DNA of 64,000 nt, taken from assembly GCF_003865015.1 (NCBI RefSeq), contig NZ_BHVV01000002.1, forward strand, positions 124,001 to 188,000, given 5' to 3'. Both the position numbers and the translations under genes were made by a program. The DNA comes from Sulfurisoma sediminicola. Lineage in GTDB: Bacteria > Pseudomonadota > Gammaproteobacteria > Burkholderiales > Rhodocyclaceae. Under the pieces are notes generated by a model that was not told the origin of the DNA, ran no database searches, and was given only the letters and a program-made list of their open reading frames with translations. Numbering within the stretch: the stretch's first letter is position 1; each line of letters opens with the position of its first letter. Positions 1 to 7,398 of the stretch are shown here, in pieces.

Positions 1-494
1 TGCCGCTCGAGCGCCTGCGCCGCGGCCTGCCGCTGCTGCTGCCTGAAGAGGACATCTACACCAACCACATCCACGCCGAGGACCTCGGCCGCGCCTGCGT
101 CGCCGCCCTCGAGTGCGGCGCCTTTGCCGGCGGACGCGCCTACAATGCCGTGGACGATTCCGACATCACCATGGGCGACTGGTTCGGCAAACTGGCCGAT
201 GCCTTCGCCCTGCCGCACCCGCCGCGCGTAAGCCGGGCCGAAGCCGAGCGCGTGCTGCCGCCGGTGCAGCTTTCGTTCATGCGCGAGTCGCGGCGACTCG
301 ACAACACGCGGCTCAAGCGCGAGTTGCGCCTGCGCCTGCGCTACCCGACCGTCGACAGCGGCATCGCCGCCGCCCTGGAGGATAAGGCCCCCCACCCCCC
401 GGCCCCCGCCCCGCGGGCAAGGGTGACGGGTGATCGCTACGCTCACGGTATTGTGGCTGTCCCCTTCTCGGGGCGGCCCAGCGAAGGGGACTGA
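1..494 (+). CDS. NAD-dependent epimerase/dehydratase family protein, C-terminal part
   Basis: This is the 3' part of a gene that begins outside the window; its reading frame starts at base 3. The translation has the look of the C-terminal half of an extended SDR (nucleoside-sugar epimerase) protein: a segment reading NHIHAEDLGRACVAAL, then GRAYNAVDDSD, typical of the region after the catalytic YxxxK. The substrate cannot be told from this fragment. The last 35 or so codons, from about base 388 to the TGA at 492-494, are Pro/Arg rich and coincide with a G/C-rich intergenic-repeat-like stretch, so the native C-terminus may have been replaced by read-through into a repeat. The stop lies just before the hemJ start, with hemJ's AGGGGA Shine-Dalgarno inside this frame. 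Confidence 0.7.
   Translation, partial: PLERLRRGLPLLLPEEDIYTNHIHAEDLGRACVAALECGAFAGGRAYNAVDDSDITMGDWFGKLADAFALPHPPRVSRAEAERVLPPVQLSFMRESRRLDNTRLKRELRLRLRYPTVDSGIAAALEDKAPHPPAPAPRARVTGDRYAHGIVAVPFSGRPSEGD
388..450. repeat. Possible degenerate copy of the G/C-rich intergenic repeat seen at 2144-2512
   Basis: A C-rich run followed by CCCGCGGG and GCTACGCTC resembles the left arm of the inverted-repeat element at 2144-2208, which also has a C-rich run, an inner hairpin and GCTACGCTC. The match is partial and was judged by eye. It overlaps the 3' end of the epimerase gene. Confidence 0.3.
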
Positions 495-495
495 C

Positions 496-912
496 ATGCT
501 CTGGGTGAAGGCCTTTCACATCGTTTTCGTCGTGAGCTGGTTCGCCGGCCTCTTCTACCTGCCGCGGATTTTCGTCAATCTCGCCATGGTGCCGGCGGAA
601 AGCGCAGCCGAACGCGAGCGCCTGCTGTTGATGGCGAGAAAGCTCTACAAGTTCGTCACGCCCATCGGCGCACTGGCGGTGATCTTCGGGCTGTGGCTGT
701 GGTTCGGCTTCGGCTTCGCCGGCGGCTGGCTCTATGCCAAGACCGCGCTGGTGGTCGGCCTGATCGCCTACCACTTCTGGTGCGGCCGGCTGCTGCGGGA
801 ATTCGCTGCCGGGCAGAACGCCCGCGATCATGTCTGGTTCCGCTTCTTCAACGAGGTGCCGGTGCTGGCGCTGGTCGCGGTCTGCATCCTCGTCGTGGTG
901 AAGCCGTTTTGA
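496..912 (+). CDS. hemJ: HemJ-type protoporphyrinogen IX oxidase (CopD/UPF0093 family)
   Basis: A 138-residue integral membrane protein that oxidises protoporphyrinogen IX to protoporphyrin IX, the penultimate step of heme synthesis, in the inner membrane. The sequence starts MLWVKAFHIVFVVSWFAGLF and ends in the family's typical FNEVPVLALVAVCILVVVKPF-like tail. About four hydrophobic segments are visible. His8 and Lys82 match the positions known to be essential in HemJ. I chose the ATG at 496 because AGGGGA sits at a good distance upstream and family members start with this residue; an upstream in-frame start would run through the preceding gene. The stop overlaps the start of the next gene by four bases, so the two are probably translationally coupled. 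Confidence 0.85.
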   Translation: MLWVKAFHIVFVVSWFAGLFYLPRIFVNLAMVPAESAAERERLLLMARKLYKFVTPIGALAVIFGLWLWFGFGFAGGWLYAKTALVVGLIAYHFWCGRLLREFAAGQNARDHVWFRFFNEVPVLALVAVCILVVVKPF

Positions 913-2144
913 GCGCGCCCGCAGCAACGCGGCCACGCGTCGTACGCAAGGTGCCCCGTGCGGAAGGGGCGCCGGCCGCCGCGCTTCCCCGCGCCGGCTT
1001 CGAGGCCTTCTTCGCCCCCTGTCCGCGCGGACTCGAGCCCCTGCTGGCGGAGGACATCGCCGCCGCCGGTGGCCGCGAGGTGCGGCAGGTGCCGGGTGGG
1101 GCGGAGTTCGGCGGTTCCTGGGAAACGTGCTACCGCGTCAATCTCGGGTCGCGCATCGCAACGCGCGTGCTGTGGCGCGTTGCCGGCGCCGGCTATCGCT
1201 CCGAGGATGATGTCTACCGTCTGGCGCGCCAGATCGACTGGCCGCGGCTGTTCGATGTTCGCCACAGCATCCGCGTCCATGTCACCGCGATTCGCTCGCC
1301 GCTGAAGAGCCTCGAGTTCGTCACGCTGCGGGTCAAGGACGCCGTGTGCGACTGCTTCCGCGATGCGATCGGCCAGCGACCGAACGTCAGCGCCGAGCCG
1401 GACATCCGCATCCACCTGTTCCTGACCGCCGAGCAGGCCACGCTCTATGCGGACACCTCCGGCGATGCGCTGTGGCAGCGCGGCCACAAACTGGCCAAGG
1501 TCGCGGCGCCGTTGAAGGAAAACCTCGCGGCCGGCATCCTGCGGCTGTCCGGCTGGCAGCCCGGCGTGCCCCTGCTCGACCCGATGTGCGGCAGCGGCAC
1601 CTTCCTGCTCGAGGCGGCCGGCATGGCGCTGGGTGACGCGCCCGGCCTGTCGCGCGACGAGAGAGACTTCGGTTTTGCCCGCCTCAGGAACTACGATGCC
1701 GTGCTGTGGAAGCGACTGCGTAGCGAGGCGGCGGGGCGGCGGTCGGCCGCCATGGCGCCACTGCCGATTTTCGGCAGCGACCTGTCCGACGATGCGGTGG
1801 CGCGCGCTTCGCAGAACCTGGCCTACGCCGGCATCGATGACCTGGTGACGATTGAGCGTGCCGACCTGTTGCTGCGTGCGGCACCGGCGGCAAGCGGCGT
1901 TCTGATCGCCAACCCGCCCTACGGCGAGCGCCTCGGCGAAGCCGACGAACTCGCGGCTTTCTATCCGCGGTTGGGCGATGCCCTGAAGAGGAACTTCGCC
2001 GACTGGGAGTGCTGGCTGCTCTCGGCCGACACCCGCCTGCCCAAGCTGATCGGCCTCAAGCCCAAGCGCAAGATCCCGTTGTTCAATGGCCCGCTGGAAT
2101 GCCGGCTCTACGGCTTTGATATCGTGTCTGGCCAGCATCGTTAG
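909..2144 (+). CDS. rlmL: THUMP-domain class I SAM-dependent RNA methyltransferase (RlmL-like, 23S rRNA m2G)
   Basis: A 411-residue protein matching the N-terminal half of enterobacterial RlmL (YcbY), which methylates G2445 of 23S rRNA at N2. The N-terminal part has a THUMP-like region (FAPCPRGLEPLLAEDI to about residue 180). The catalytic domain shows the SAM-binding motif LLDPMCGSGTFLLEAA and the base-flipping and catalytic motif IANPPYGERLG. The RlmK half present in E. coli is absent, as is usual outside enterics. The start is a TTG at 909 overlapping the hemJ stop; a GTG at 951 is an alternative start. The TAG stop falls on the first base of the inverted-repeat element that follows. Confidence 0.85.
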   Translation: MSAPAATRPRVVRKVPRAEGAPAAALPRAGFEAFFAPCPRGLEPLLAEDIAAAGGREVRQVPGGAEFGGSWETCYRVNLGSRIATRVLWRVAGAGYRSEDDVYRLARQIDWPRLFDVRHSIRVHVTAIRSPLKSLEFVTLRVKDAVCDCFRDAIGQRPNVSAEPDIRIHLFLTAEQATLYADTSGDALWQRGHKLAKVAAPLKENLAAGILRLSGWQPGVPLLDPMCGSGTFLLEAAGMALGDAPGLSRDERDFGFARLRNYDAVLWKRLRSEAAGRRSAAMAPLPIFGSDLSDDAVARASQNLAYAGIDDLVTIERADLLLRAAPAASGVLIANPPYGERLGEADELAAFYPRLGDALKRNFADWECWLLSADTRLPKLIGLKPKRKIPLFNGPLECRLYGFDIVSGQHR

Positions 2145-2512
2145 GCCCGACTCCCCCCAGCCCCCTCTTCGCGGAGGGGGAGACTATTCGGCTCGCTACG
2201 CTCGTCTATTAAGGGGAGCGCGTAGTTTCCAAGGGCGGGGTCGCACGCTTCGCGTGCTGGGGTTTGTGCATTGGCTCGGGGCGGCCCTTCGCCAATGCCT
2301 GCACCCCCAGGGTGGCGGCTTCGTTGCGGCCGTGGTGCTTGCGGGAGGCACAGGCCATGGAGCGTTTCCGAAGGGCTGCCCCGAGGAAACGCGGCACGCG
2401 CCGAAGGCGCAATCTGATCCAGGCCAGAACTACGAAGCCGCCCGTAACAATCGAGCGCAGCGAGACTGAGAGTCTCCCCTCCCGAGAGGGAGGAGCTGGG
2501 GGAGGGCGGGCC
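2144..2512. repeat. MITE-like intergenic element with about 65-bp imperfect terminal inverted repeats
   Basis: This non-coding stretch between rlmL and pilU is bounded by arms at about 2144-2208 and 2448-2512 that are imperfect inverted copies of each other. Each arm starts GGCCCG, runs through a C-rich block and a small hairpin, then has GGGGAGACT followed by CTCGCT(A/G)CGCTCG. The interior of about 240 bases has no convincing gene, although a 101-codon open frame on the minus strand spans it. No transposase is encoded, so it would need one in trans. Half copies appear at 3741-3772 and perhaps 388-450. Family membership elsewhere in the genome cannot be tested here. Confidence 0.6.
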
Positions 2513-2521
2513 AACAGGCCC

Positions 2522-2558
2522 GATATTGTCTGAGCTGCGCAGCAGCTCAGACAATATC
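2522..2558. repeat. Perfect 17-bp inverted repeat covering the pilU stop codon
   Basis: GATATTGTCTGAGCTGC (2522-2538) is followed by the three-base loop GCA and then its exact reverse complement (2542-2558). The pilU TGA (minus strand, 2549-2547) lies inside the right arm, so the last pilU codons form half of the hairpin. There is no T-tract on either side. It could stabilise the pilU mRNA 3' end, act as a weak bidirectional terminator between the convergent rlmL and pilU, or be a trace of the neighbouring repeat element. Confidence 0.7.
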
Positions 2559-3683
2559 CAGGTGCTGGATCCCGGCGCTGAGATCCTTGTCTTTCGACTC
2601 CTGGCCGTGGAGCTTGATCTGCAGGCGCAGGTCGTTGACCGAGTCGGCGTTGCGCAGTGCATCCTCGTAGGAAATCTTGCCGCCCTCGTAAAGGTCGAAC
2701 AGGGCCTGGTCGAAGGTCTGCATGCCGAGCTCGCGCGACTTCTTCATGATCTCCTTGATCTCATGTACATCGCCCTTGAAGATGAGGTCGGAAATCAGCG
2801 GCGAGTTGAGCAGGATCTCGATGGCGGCGGCACGGCCCTTGCCTTCCTTGAGCGGGATCAGCCGTTGCGAGCAGATGCCGCGCAGATTGAGTGAGAGGTC
2901 CATCAGCAGCTGTTGGCGCCGCTCCTCGGAGAAGAAGTTGATGATGCGGTCGAGCGCCTGGTTGGTCGAGTTGGCATGCAGCGTGCCCAGGCAGAGGTGC
3001 CCGGTTTCGGCGAAGGCGATGGCGTGCTCCATGGTCTCGGCTTCGCGGATCTCACCGATGAGGATCACGTCGGGCGCCTGGCGCAGGGTGTTCTTCAGCG
3101 CCATTTCCCACGAGTCGGTGTCGACGCCGACCTCGCGCTGGGTGATGATGCAGTTCTTGTGCTCATGCACGTACTCGACCGGGTCCTCGATGGTGATGAT
3201 GTGGCCGTAGGAATTCTGGTTGCGGTAGCCGACCATCGCGGCTAGCGAAGTCGACTTGCCCGAGCCAGTGCCGCCGACGAACAGTACAAGGCCGCGTTTG
3301 GTCATCGCCACGTCCTTGAGCACCGGTGGCAGGTTGAGGTCCTCGAACTTCGGGATGGTGGTGTTGATGGTCCGCAGTACCATGCCACTGCGCCCCTGTT
3401 GCATGAAGGCGTTGACGCGGAAACGGCCGATGCCGGCCGGGCTGATGGCGAAGTTGCACTCCTTTCGCGCCTCGAACTCGGCCGCCTGCTTGTCGTTCAT
3501 GACCGCCCGGGCCAGCTCGATGGTGTGCTGTGGCGTCAGCGGGTTCGTCGTGACCGGCGTCATCTTGCCGTCGACCTTCATCGCCGGCGGAAATCCGGCG
3601 GTGATGAACAGGTCGGAACCCTTTTTCTGCACCATCATGGCCAGAAGCTGGTGCATGAATTTCAGGCCTTCGTCTCGTTCCAT
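2547..3683 (-). CDS. pilU: Twitching motility retraction ATPase PilU
   Basis: A 378-residue hexameric cytoplasmic ATPase of the GspE/PilT family that helps PilT depolymerise type IV pili. Walker A is GGTGSGKST, the Asp-box is HIITIEDPVEY, Walker B is VILIGEIRE and the His-box region is TGHLCLGTLHANS. The N-terminal PAS-like part (KKGSDLFITAGFPP) and the C-terminal tail longer than PilT's identify it as PilU. The ATG at 3683 has GGAGA about nine bases upstream. It lies downstream of pilT on the same strand, with a 122-base gap that holds a G/C-rich repeat fragment. Confidence 0.93.
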   Translation of the reverse strand: MERDEGLKFMHQLLAMMVQKKGSDLFITAGFPPAMKVDGKMTPVTTNPLTPQHTIELARAVMNDKQAAEFEARKECNFAISPAGIGRFRVNAFMQQGRSGMVLRTINTTIPKFEDLNLPPVLKDVAMTKRGLVLFVGGTGSGKSTSLAAMVGYRNQNSYGHIITIEDPVEYVHEHKNCIITQREVGVDTDSWEMALKNTLRQAPDVILIGEIREAETMEHAIAFAETGHLCLGTLHANSTNQALDRIINFFSEERRQQLLMDLSLNLRGICSQRLIPLKEGKGRAAAIEILLNSPLISDLIFKGDVHEIKEIMKKSRELGMQTFDQALFDLYEGGKISYEDALRNADSVNDLRLQIKLHGQESKDKDLSAGIQHLDIV

Positions 3684-3740
3684 CTGTCATTCTCCATGCG
3701 TGCCCCGGCTGATTGGCCGCTTCAGCGGCTCACTTCAGTC

Positions 3741-3772
3741 GCCTCCCCGCGAGGGGGGATGGGAGGGGCGGG
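3741..3772. repeat. Half copy of the G/C-rich intergenic repeat between pilT and pilU
   Basis: CCTCCCCGCGAGGGG followed by ATGGGAGGGGCGGG closely resembles the right arm of the element at 2448-2512, including the small hairpin followed by a G-rich run and GCGGG. It lies in the pilT-pilU gap. Transcription from pilT into pilU would pass through this hairpin. Confidence 0.45.
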
Positions 3773-3805
3773 TGTCTAGTTTTCGCCAGTACATCCTTGC
3801 GGGCA

Positions 3806-4849
3806 TCAGCCCGCGAAGATGTCCTTGTTCGCCGCCTTGCTGCGGGCCTCGGAGGGCGAGACGATGTTGCGCTTGACCAGGTCCTGCAGGTTCTGGTCGA
3901 GCGTCTGCATGCCGAACTGCTGGCCGGTCTGGATCGCCGAGTACATCTGCGCCACCTTGGCCTCGCGGATCAGGTTGCGGATGGCCGGCGTTCCGATCAT
4001 GATCTCGTGCGCGGCGACGCGGCCCTGACCATCCTTGGTCTTGAGCAGTGTCTGCGAGATCACCGCCCGCAGCGATTCCGAAAGCATGGCGCGCACCATC
4101 TCCTTCTCGGCTGCGGGGAAGACGTCGATGATGCGGTCGATAGTCTTGGCCGCCGACGAGGTATGCAATGTGCCGAACACCAAGTGGCCTGTTTCGGCCG
4201 CGGTCAGGGCGAGGCGGATGGTCTCGAGGTCGCGCAGCTCGCCGACCAGGATCACGTCCGGGTCCTCGCGCAGTGCCGACTTCAGCGCGTTGCTGAACGA
4301 CAGCGTGTGCGGGCCGACTTCGCGCTGGTTGATCAGGCACTTCTTCGATTCGTGCACGAATTCGATCGGGTCCTCGACGGTGAGGATGTGGCCGTACTCG
4401 TTCTCGTTCTTGTGGTTCACCATCGCCGCCAGGGTGGTCGATTTGCCCGAGCCGGTCGGACCCGTCACCAGCACCACGCCGCGCGGCTGGTCGGCCAGCT
4501 CGGCGAAGATCTTCGGGCACTTGAGGTCGTCGAGCGAGAGGATCTTCGAGGGAATGGTCCTCAGCACGGCGGAGGCGCCGCGGTTCTGGACGAAGGCATT
4601 GACGCGGAAGCGCGCCAGACCCGGTATCGCGAAGGAGAAGTCCAGCTCGAGGTTTTCCTCGTAGTGCTTGCGCTGGCCGTCGTTCATGATGTCGTAGATC
4701 ATGGAGTGCACATCCTTGTGCTCCATGGCCGGCAGGTTGATGCGGCGCACGTCGCCATGAACCCGGATCATCGGCGGCAGACCGGCCGAGAGGTGCAGGT
4801 CCGAGGCCTTGTTTTTGACTACGAAGGCGAGCAGTTCGGTGATGTCCAT
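3806..4849 (-). CDS. pilT: Type IV pilus twitching motility retraction ATPase PilT
   Basis: A 347-residue hexameric ATPase that drives pilus retraction at the inner-membrane base. It starts MDITELLAFVVKNKASDLHL and has Walker A GPTGSGKST, the Asp-box ILTVEDPIEFVH, Walker B VILVGELRD and the His-box TGHLVFGTLHTSS. The conserved AIRNLIRE motif, needed for retraction in PilT, is present (PAIRNLIREAKVAQ). The open frame extends further upstream to 5200, but family length and the conserved N-terminus place the start at 4849. It diverges from yggS with only 57 bases between them. Confidence 0.94.
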   Translation of the reverse strand: MDITELLAFVVKNKASDLHLSAGLPPMIRVHGDVRRINLPAMEHKDVHSMIYDIMNDGQRKHYEENLELDFSFAIPGLARFRVNAFVQNRGASAVLRTIPSKILSLDDLKCPKIFAELADQPRGVVLVTGPTGSGKSTTLAAMVNHKNENEYGHILTVEDPIEFVHESKKCLINQREVGPHTLSFSNALKSALREDPDVILVGELRDLETIRLALTAAETGHLVFGTLHTSSAAKTIDRIIDVFPAAEKEMVRAMLSESLRAVISQTLLKTKDGQGRVAAHEIMIGTPAIRNLIREAKVAQMYSAIQTGQQFGMQTLDQNLQDLVKRNIVSPSEARSKAANKDIFAG

Positions 4850-4886
4850 GCGAGCTTCCCTGGGAGCGTCCCGGATCGGTGCGGTT

Positions 4887-4913
4887 GTTATACTTGAAGC
4901 CGCTATATGACAA
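4887..4913 (-). promoter_or_regulatory. Possible sigma70-type promoter for pilT
   Basis: On the minus strand TTGTCA (4913-4908) is followed after 15 bases by TATAAC (4892-4887). Each hexamer differs from the consensus at one position, but the spacer is short. The same AT-rich stretch on the plus strand contains TATACT (4889-4894), which could serve yggS with a very short leader. Confidence 0.35.
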
Positions 4914-5596
4914 CAATCGCCGCCAACTTGCAAGCCGTCAGGGAACGCATTGCCGCCGCCTGTGTCGCGGCGGGACGACCGGCCGCGACGGTGAGCCTGC
5001 TGGCGGTGTCGAAGACCTGGCCGGCCGCGGCGGTGCGCGATGCCGCGGCGGCCGGACAACGCAGATTCGGCGAAAGCTACGTGCAGGAAGCGGTGCCGAA
5101 GGTCGCGGCGCTGCGCGAGCTCGATCTCGAGTGGCATTTCATCGGCCCCTTGCAGAGCAACAAGACCCGGCCAGTGGCCGAGACCTTCGCCTGGGTCCAT
5201 TCGGTCGAGCGCCTGAAGATCGCGGAGCGCCTGTCGCAGCAGCGTCCGCCCGAACTGGGGCCGCTGAATGTCTGCCTGCAGGTGAATGTTTCCGGCGAGG
5301 CGAGCAAGAGCGGCTGCGCGCCGGGTGAAGTCGCCGCGCTAGCCTCCGCGGTGGCGCAACTGCCGAATCTGCGGCTACGCGGCCTCATGGCGATTCCCGA
5401 GCCGGGCGACGACATCGCGACGCAGCGACGACGTTTCGCCACCCTGCGCGTACTTTGGGAGCGACTGGCGGCGGACGGCCTGTCGCTCGACACCCTGTCG
5501 ATGGGCATGAGCGACGACCTCGAGGCGGCGGTCCTGGAGGGCGCGACCATGGTGCGTGTCGGCACGGCAATATTCGGTGAAAGGACTTACCAGTGA
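4907..5596 (+). CDS. yggS: PLP homeostasis protein YggS/PLPBP
   Basis: A 229-residue cytoplasmic fold-type III PLP-binding protein without known catalytic activity that buffers pyridoxal phosphate and affects amino-acid metabolism. The PLP lysine is Lys36 in LLAVSKTWP. The motifs RFGESYVQEA, EWHFIGPLQSNK and SMGMSDDLEAA are all those of the family. It begins a run of four plus-strand genes, yggS-proC-yggT-yggU, an order common in proteobacteria. Its stop overlaps the proC start by four bases. Confidence 0.92.
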   Translation: MTTIAANLQAVRERIAAACVAAGRPAATVSLLAVSKTWPAAAVRDAAAAGQRRFGESYVQEAVPKVAALRELDLEWHFIGPLQSNKTRPVAETFAWVHSVERLKIAERLSQQRPPELGPLNVCLQVNVSGEASKSGCAPGEVAALASAVAQLPNLRLRGLMAIPEPGDDIATQRRRFATLRVLWERLAADGLSLDTLSMGMSDDLEAAVLEGATMVRVGTAIFGERTYQ

Positions 5597-6405
5597 AAAT
5601 CACGTTCCTTGGCGGCGGCAACATGGCCTCCGCCCTCATCGGCGGCCTCAAGAAGCAGGGCTTCGCGGTCGCGGGCATCCAGGTGGTCGAGCCGGCGGCG
5701 GAGGCACGCGAGCGCCTGACTGCCGCTTTCGGCGTGCGCTGCGCGGCCATGGCCGACGCCGCGACGCTGGAATGCGAGGCGCTCGTGCTTTCGGTGAAGC
5801 CGCAAGTGATGAGGGAGGCGCTGGCGCCGGTTGCCGCCCATCTTTCCACTCAGCTGGTGATCAGCATCGCCGCCGGTTTGCGCATGGCCGACATCGGCCG
5901 CTGGCTTGGCGGCTACAAGCGCCTGGTGCGCACCATGCCGAATACGCCGGCGCTGATCGGCGCCGGCATCACCGGCCTCTATGCCGATCCCAGCGTCGAC
6001 CGCGAGGGCCGCGACATGGCCGAGAAGATTCTCGGCGCGGTCGGCACCGTGCTGTGGGTAGCCGACGAGGCGAAGATGGATGCGGTCACCGCCGTCTCCG
6101 GTAGCGGCCCGGCCTACGTCTTCTATTTCATCGAGGCGCTCGAGACCGCCGCGCGCAAACTCGGTTTCGACGATGTTGCGGCGCGTAAGTTGGCGGTCGA
6201 AACCTTCGTCGGCGCATCGCGCCTGGCCGAGAGCAGCAGCGAACCCGTCTCCGTGCTGCGCCAGCGGGTGACCTCGAAAGGCGGCACGACCGAGGCCGCG
6301 CTCAATTCCTTCGCGTCTGATGCCATCGCCGCCGCCATCGGACGTGGCGTCAAGGCCGCCGACAACCGCGGCCGCGAGCTTGGCGACCTCATGGGGAAAG
6401 ACTAA
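5593..6405 (+). CDS. proC: Pyrroline-5-carboxylate reductase
   Basis: A 270-residue enzyme reducing 1-pyrroline-5-carboxylate to L-proline with NAD(P)H, the last step of proline synthesis. The N-terminal Rossmann motif is FLGGGNMASALIGGL. The C-terminal dimerisation domain has the signature region VTAVSGSGPAYVFYFIEAL and VTSKGGTTEAALNSF. It starts at GTG 5593 inside the yggS stop (GTGA overlap), indicating translational coupling. Full family length. Confidence 0.94.
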   Translation: MKITFLGGGNMASALIGGLKKQGFAVAGIQVVEPAAEARERLTAAFGVRCAAMADAATLECEALVLSVKPQVMREALAPVAAHLSTQLVISIAAGLRMADIGRWLGGYKRLVRTMPNTPALIGAGITGLYADPSVDREGRDMAEKILGAVGTVLWVADEAKMDAVTAVSGSGPAYVFYFIEALETAARKLGFDDVAARKLAVETFVGASRLAESSSEPVSVLRQRVTSKGGTTEAALNSFASDAIAAAIGRGVKAADNRGRELGDLMGKD

Positions 6406-6435
6406 TGGCCCCCCACGCTCGCAAATTCAGCTTAT

Positions 6436-6494
6436 GTCCCCGGCGCAGTCGGGGACGGTATTCCTTGTGGACGCTGCCCCCCACGGGGGGCAGC
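6436..6494. repeat. Two perfect stem-loops in the proC-yggT gap
   Basis: The 124-base gap between proC and yggT holds two hairpins. The first has a 7-bp stem, GTCCCCG / CGGGGAC, at 6436-6456. The second, at 6473-6494, is GCTGCCCCCC / GGGGGGCAGC with a two-base centre. Similar C-run and G-run hairpins followed by CTTGGGGCGGCC are common between genes in Betaproteobacteria. Neither has a T-tract, so they are more likely repeat-derived or mRNA-stabilising than terminators; yggT appears to belong to the same operon. Confidence 0.6.
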
Positions 6495-6529
6495 ATGCTC
6501 CTTGGGGCGGCCCGACGGGGCATCGACTG

Positions 6530-7102
6530 ATGCTGACGCGGATCGTTCTCTTCCTCGCCCAGGTCGCCTGCGACTTCCTCGCCGCCCTTTTCCTGGCGCG
6601 CTTCATCCTGCAGTGGGCGCGGGTGTCCTTCCGCAACCCCGTCGGCCAGTTCGTCATCGCCGTCACCGACTGGGCCGTGCTGCCGGCGCGCAAGCTCGTG
6701 CCCGGCCTCTTCGGCCTCGACCTCGCCAGCCTGCTGCTGGCCTGGCTGACCCAGCTGGGTTTCCTCGCGCTGGCGTATTCGATGTCTACGCTGGGCCATG
6801 CCGGAGGTGGCGCGAGCTTCGTGCTGCTGATGGCCGGCGCCCTGGTCGAGGTCGCGCGCCTGGCCATCCACCTGGCAATGCTGGTGGTGCTGGTCACCGC
6901 GCTGCTGTCGTGGATCAATCCCTACGCGCCCCTGGCACCCTTCTTCAACCAGCTGGCACGGCCACTGCTGGCGCCGTTCCAGCGCGTGATCCCGCCGCTC
7001 GGCGGCATCGATCTCTCGCCGCTGGTCCTGCTGCTGGCGCTGCAGGTGCTGCTGATGGTGCTCGACAGCCTGCGCGGAATGGCCTTCGGCATTCCGATGT
7101 GA
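6530..7102 (+). CDS. yggT: YggT family inner-membrane protein
   Basis: A 190-residue integral membrane protein of the YggT/Ycf19 family, with two YGGT repeats. The N-terminal repeat has DFLAALFLARFILQWARV, and the C-terminal repeat has LSWINPYAPLAPFFNQLARP followed by PPLGGIDLSP. Four or more hydrophobic segments are visible. Homologues have been tied to osmotic tolerance and to chloroplast or cell division processes, but the biochemical role is unknown. I start at the ATG at 6530 (LTRIVLFLAQVACD); the open frame reaches back to 6320 through the hairpin region, which is not conserved coding sequence. Confidence 0.85.
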   Translation: MLTRIVLFLAQVACDFLAALFLARFILQWARVSFRNPVGQFVIAVTDWAVLPARKLVPGLFGLDLASLLLAWLTQLGFLALAYSMSTLGHAGGGASFVLLMAGALVEVARLAIHLAMLVVLVTALLSWINPYAPLAPFFNQLARPLLAPFQRVIPPLGGIDLSPLVLLLALQVLLMVLDSLRGMAFGIPM

Positions 7103-7398
7103 GCTGGCTCGCCGTTACCCGGGATGGCGTCGTCCTCACGCTGCACATCCAGCCCGGTGCGAAGAAGACCGAGATCGTCGGCCCCCACGGCGATGCGCTG
7201 AAAATCCGTCTTGCCGCGCCGCCGGTCGACGGCAAGGCCAATGCGGCGCTCATCGAATTTCTGGCGAAAAAAGTCGGCGCTGGCAGGACGGCGGTCGAGG
7301 TCATCGGTGGCCAGACCTCGCGCACCAAGCGCGTCAGGATCGGTGGCGTTTCCGCCGCCGAACTGCGGGCGCTGCTTCAGGCAAAGGCGCCGTCGTAG
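7099..7398 (+). CDS. yggU: DUF167 family protein YggU
   Basis: A 99-residue small cytoplasmic protein. The family core is recognisable: LTLHIQPGAKKTEIVG, KIRLAAPPVDGKANAALIEFLAK and VIGGQTSRTKRVRI. Its function is unknown. It starts at GTG 7099, overlapping the yggT stop (ATGTGA), so it is coupled to yggT. Its last 22 bases overlap the 3' end of the convergent pyrC'. Confidence 0.87.
   Translation: MSWLAVTRDGVVLTLHIQPGAKKTEIVGPHGDALKIRLAAPPVDGKANAALIEFLAKKVGAGRTAVEVIGGQTSRTKRVRIGGVSAAELRALLQAKAPS

Noticed and set aside
2209-2514. A 101-codon minus-strand open frame inside the inverted-repeat element
   Set aside because: Such frames are often annotated as hypothetical proteins, but it spans the repeat, has no ribosome site that I can see and runs into the terminal arm. 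The repeat explains it better.
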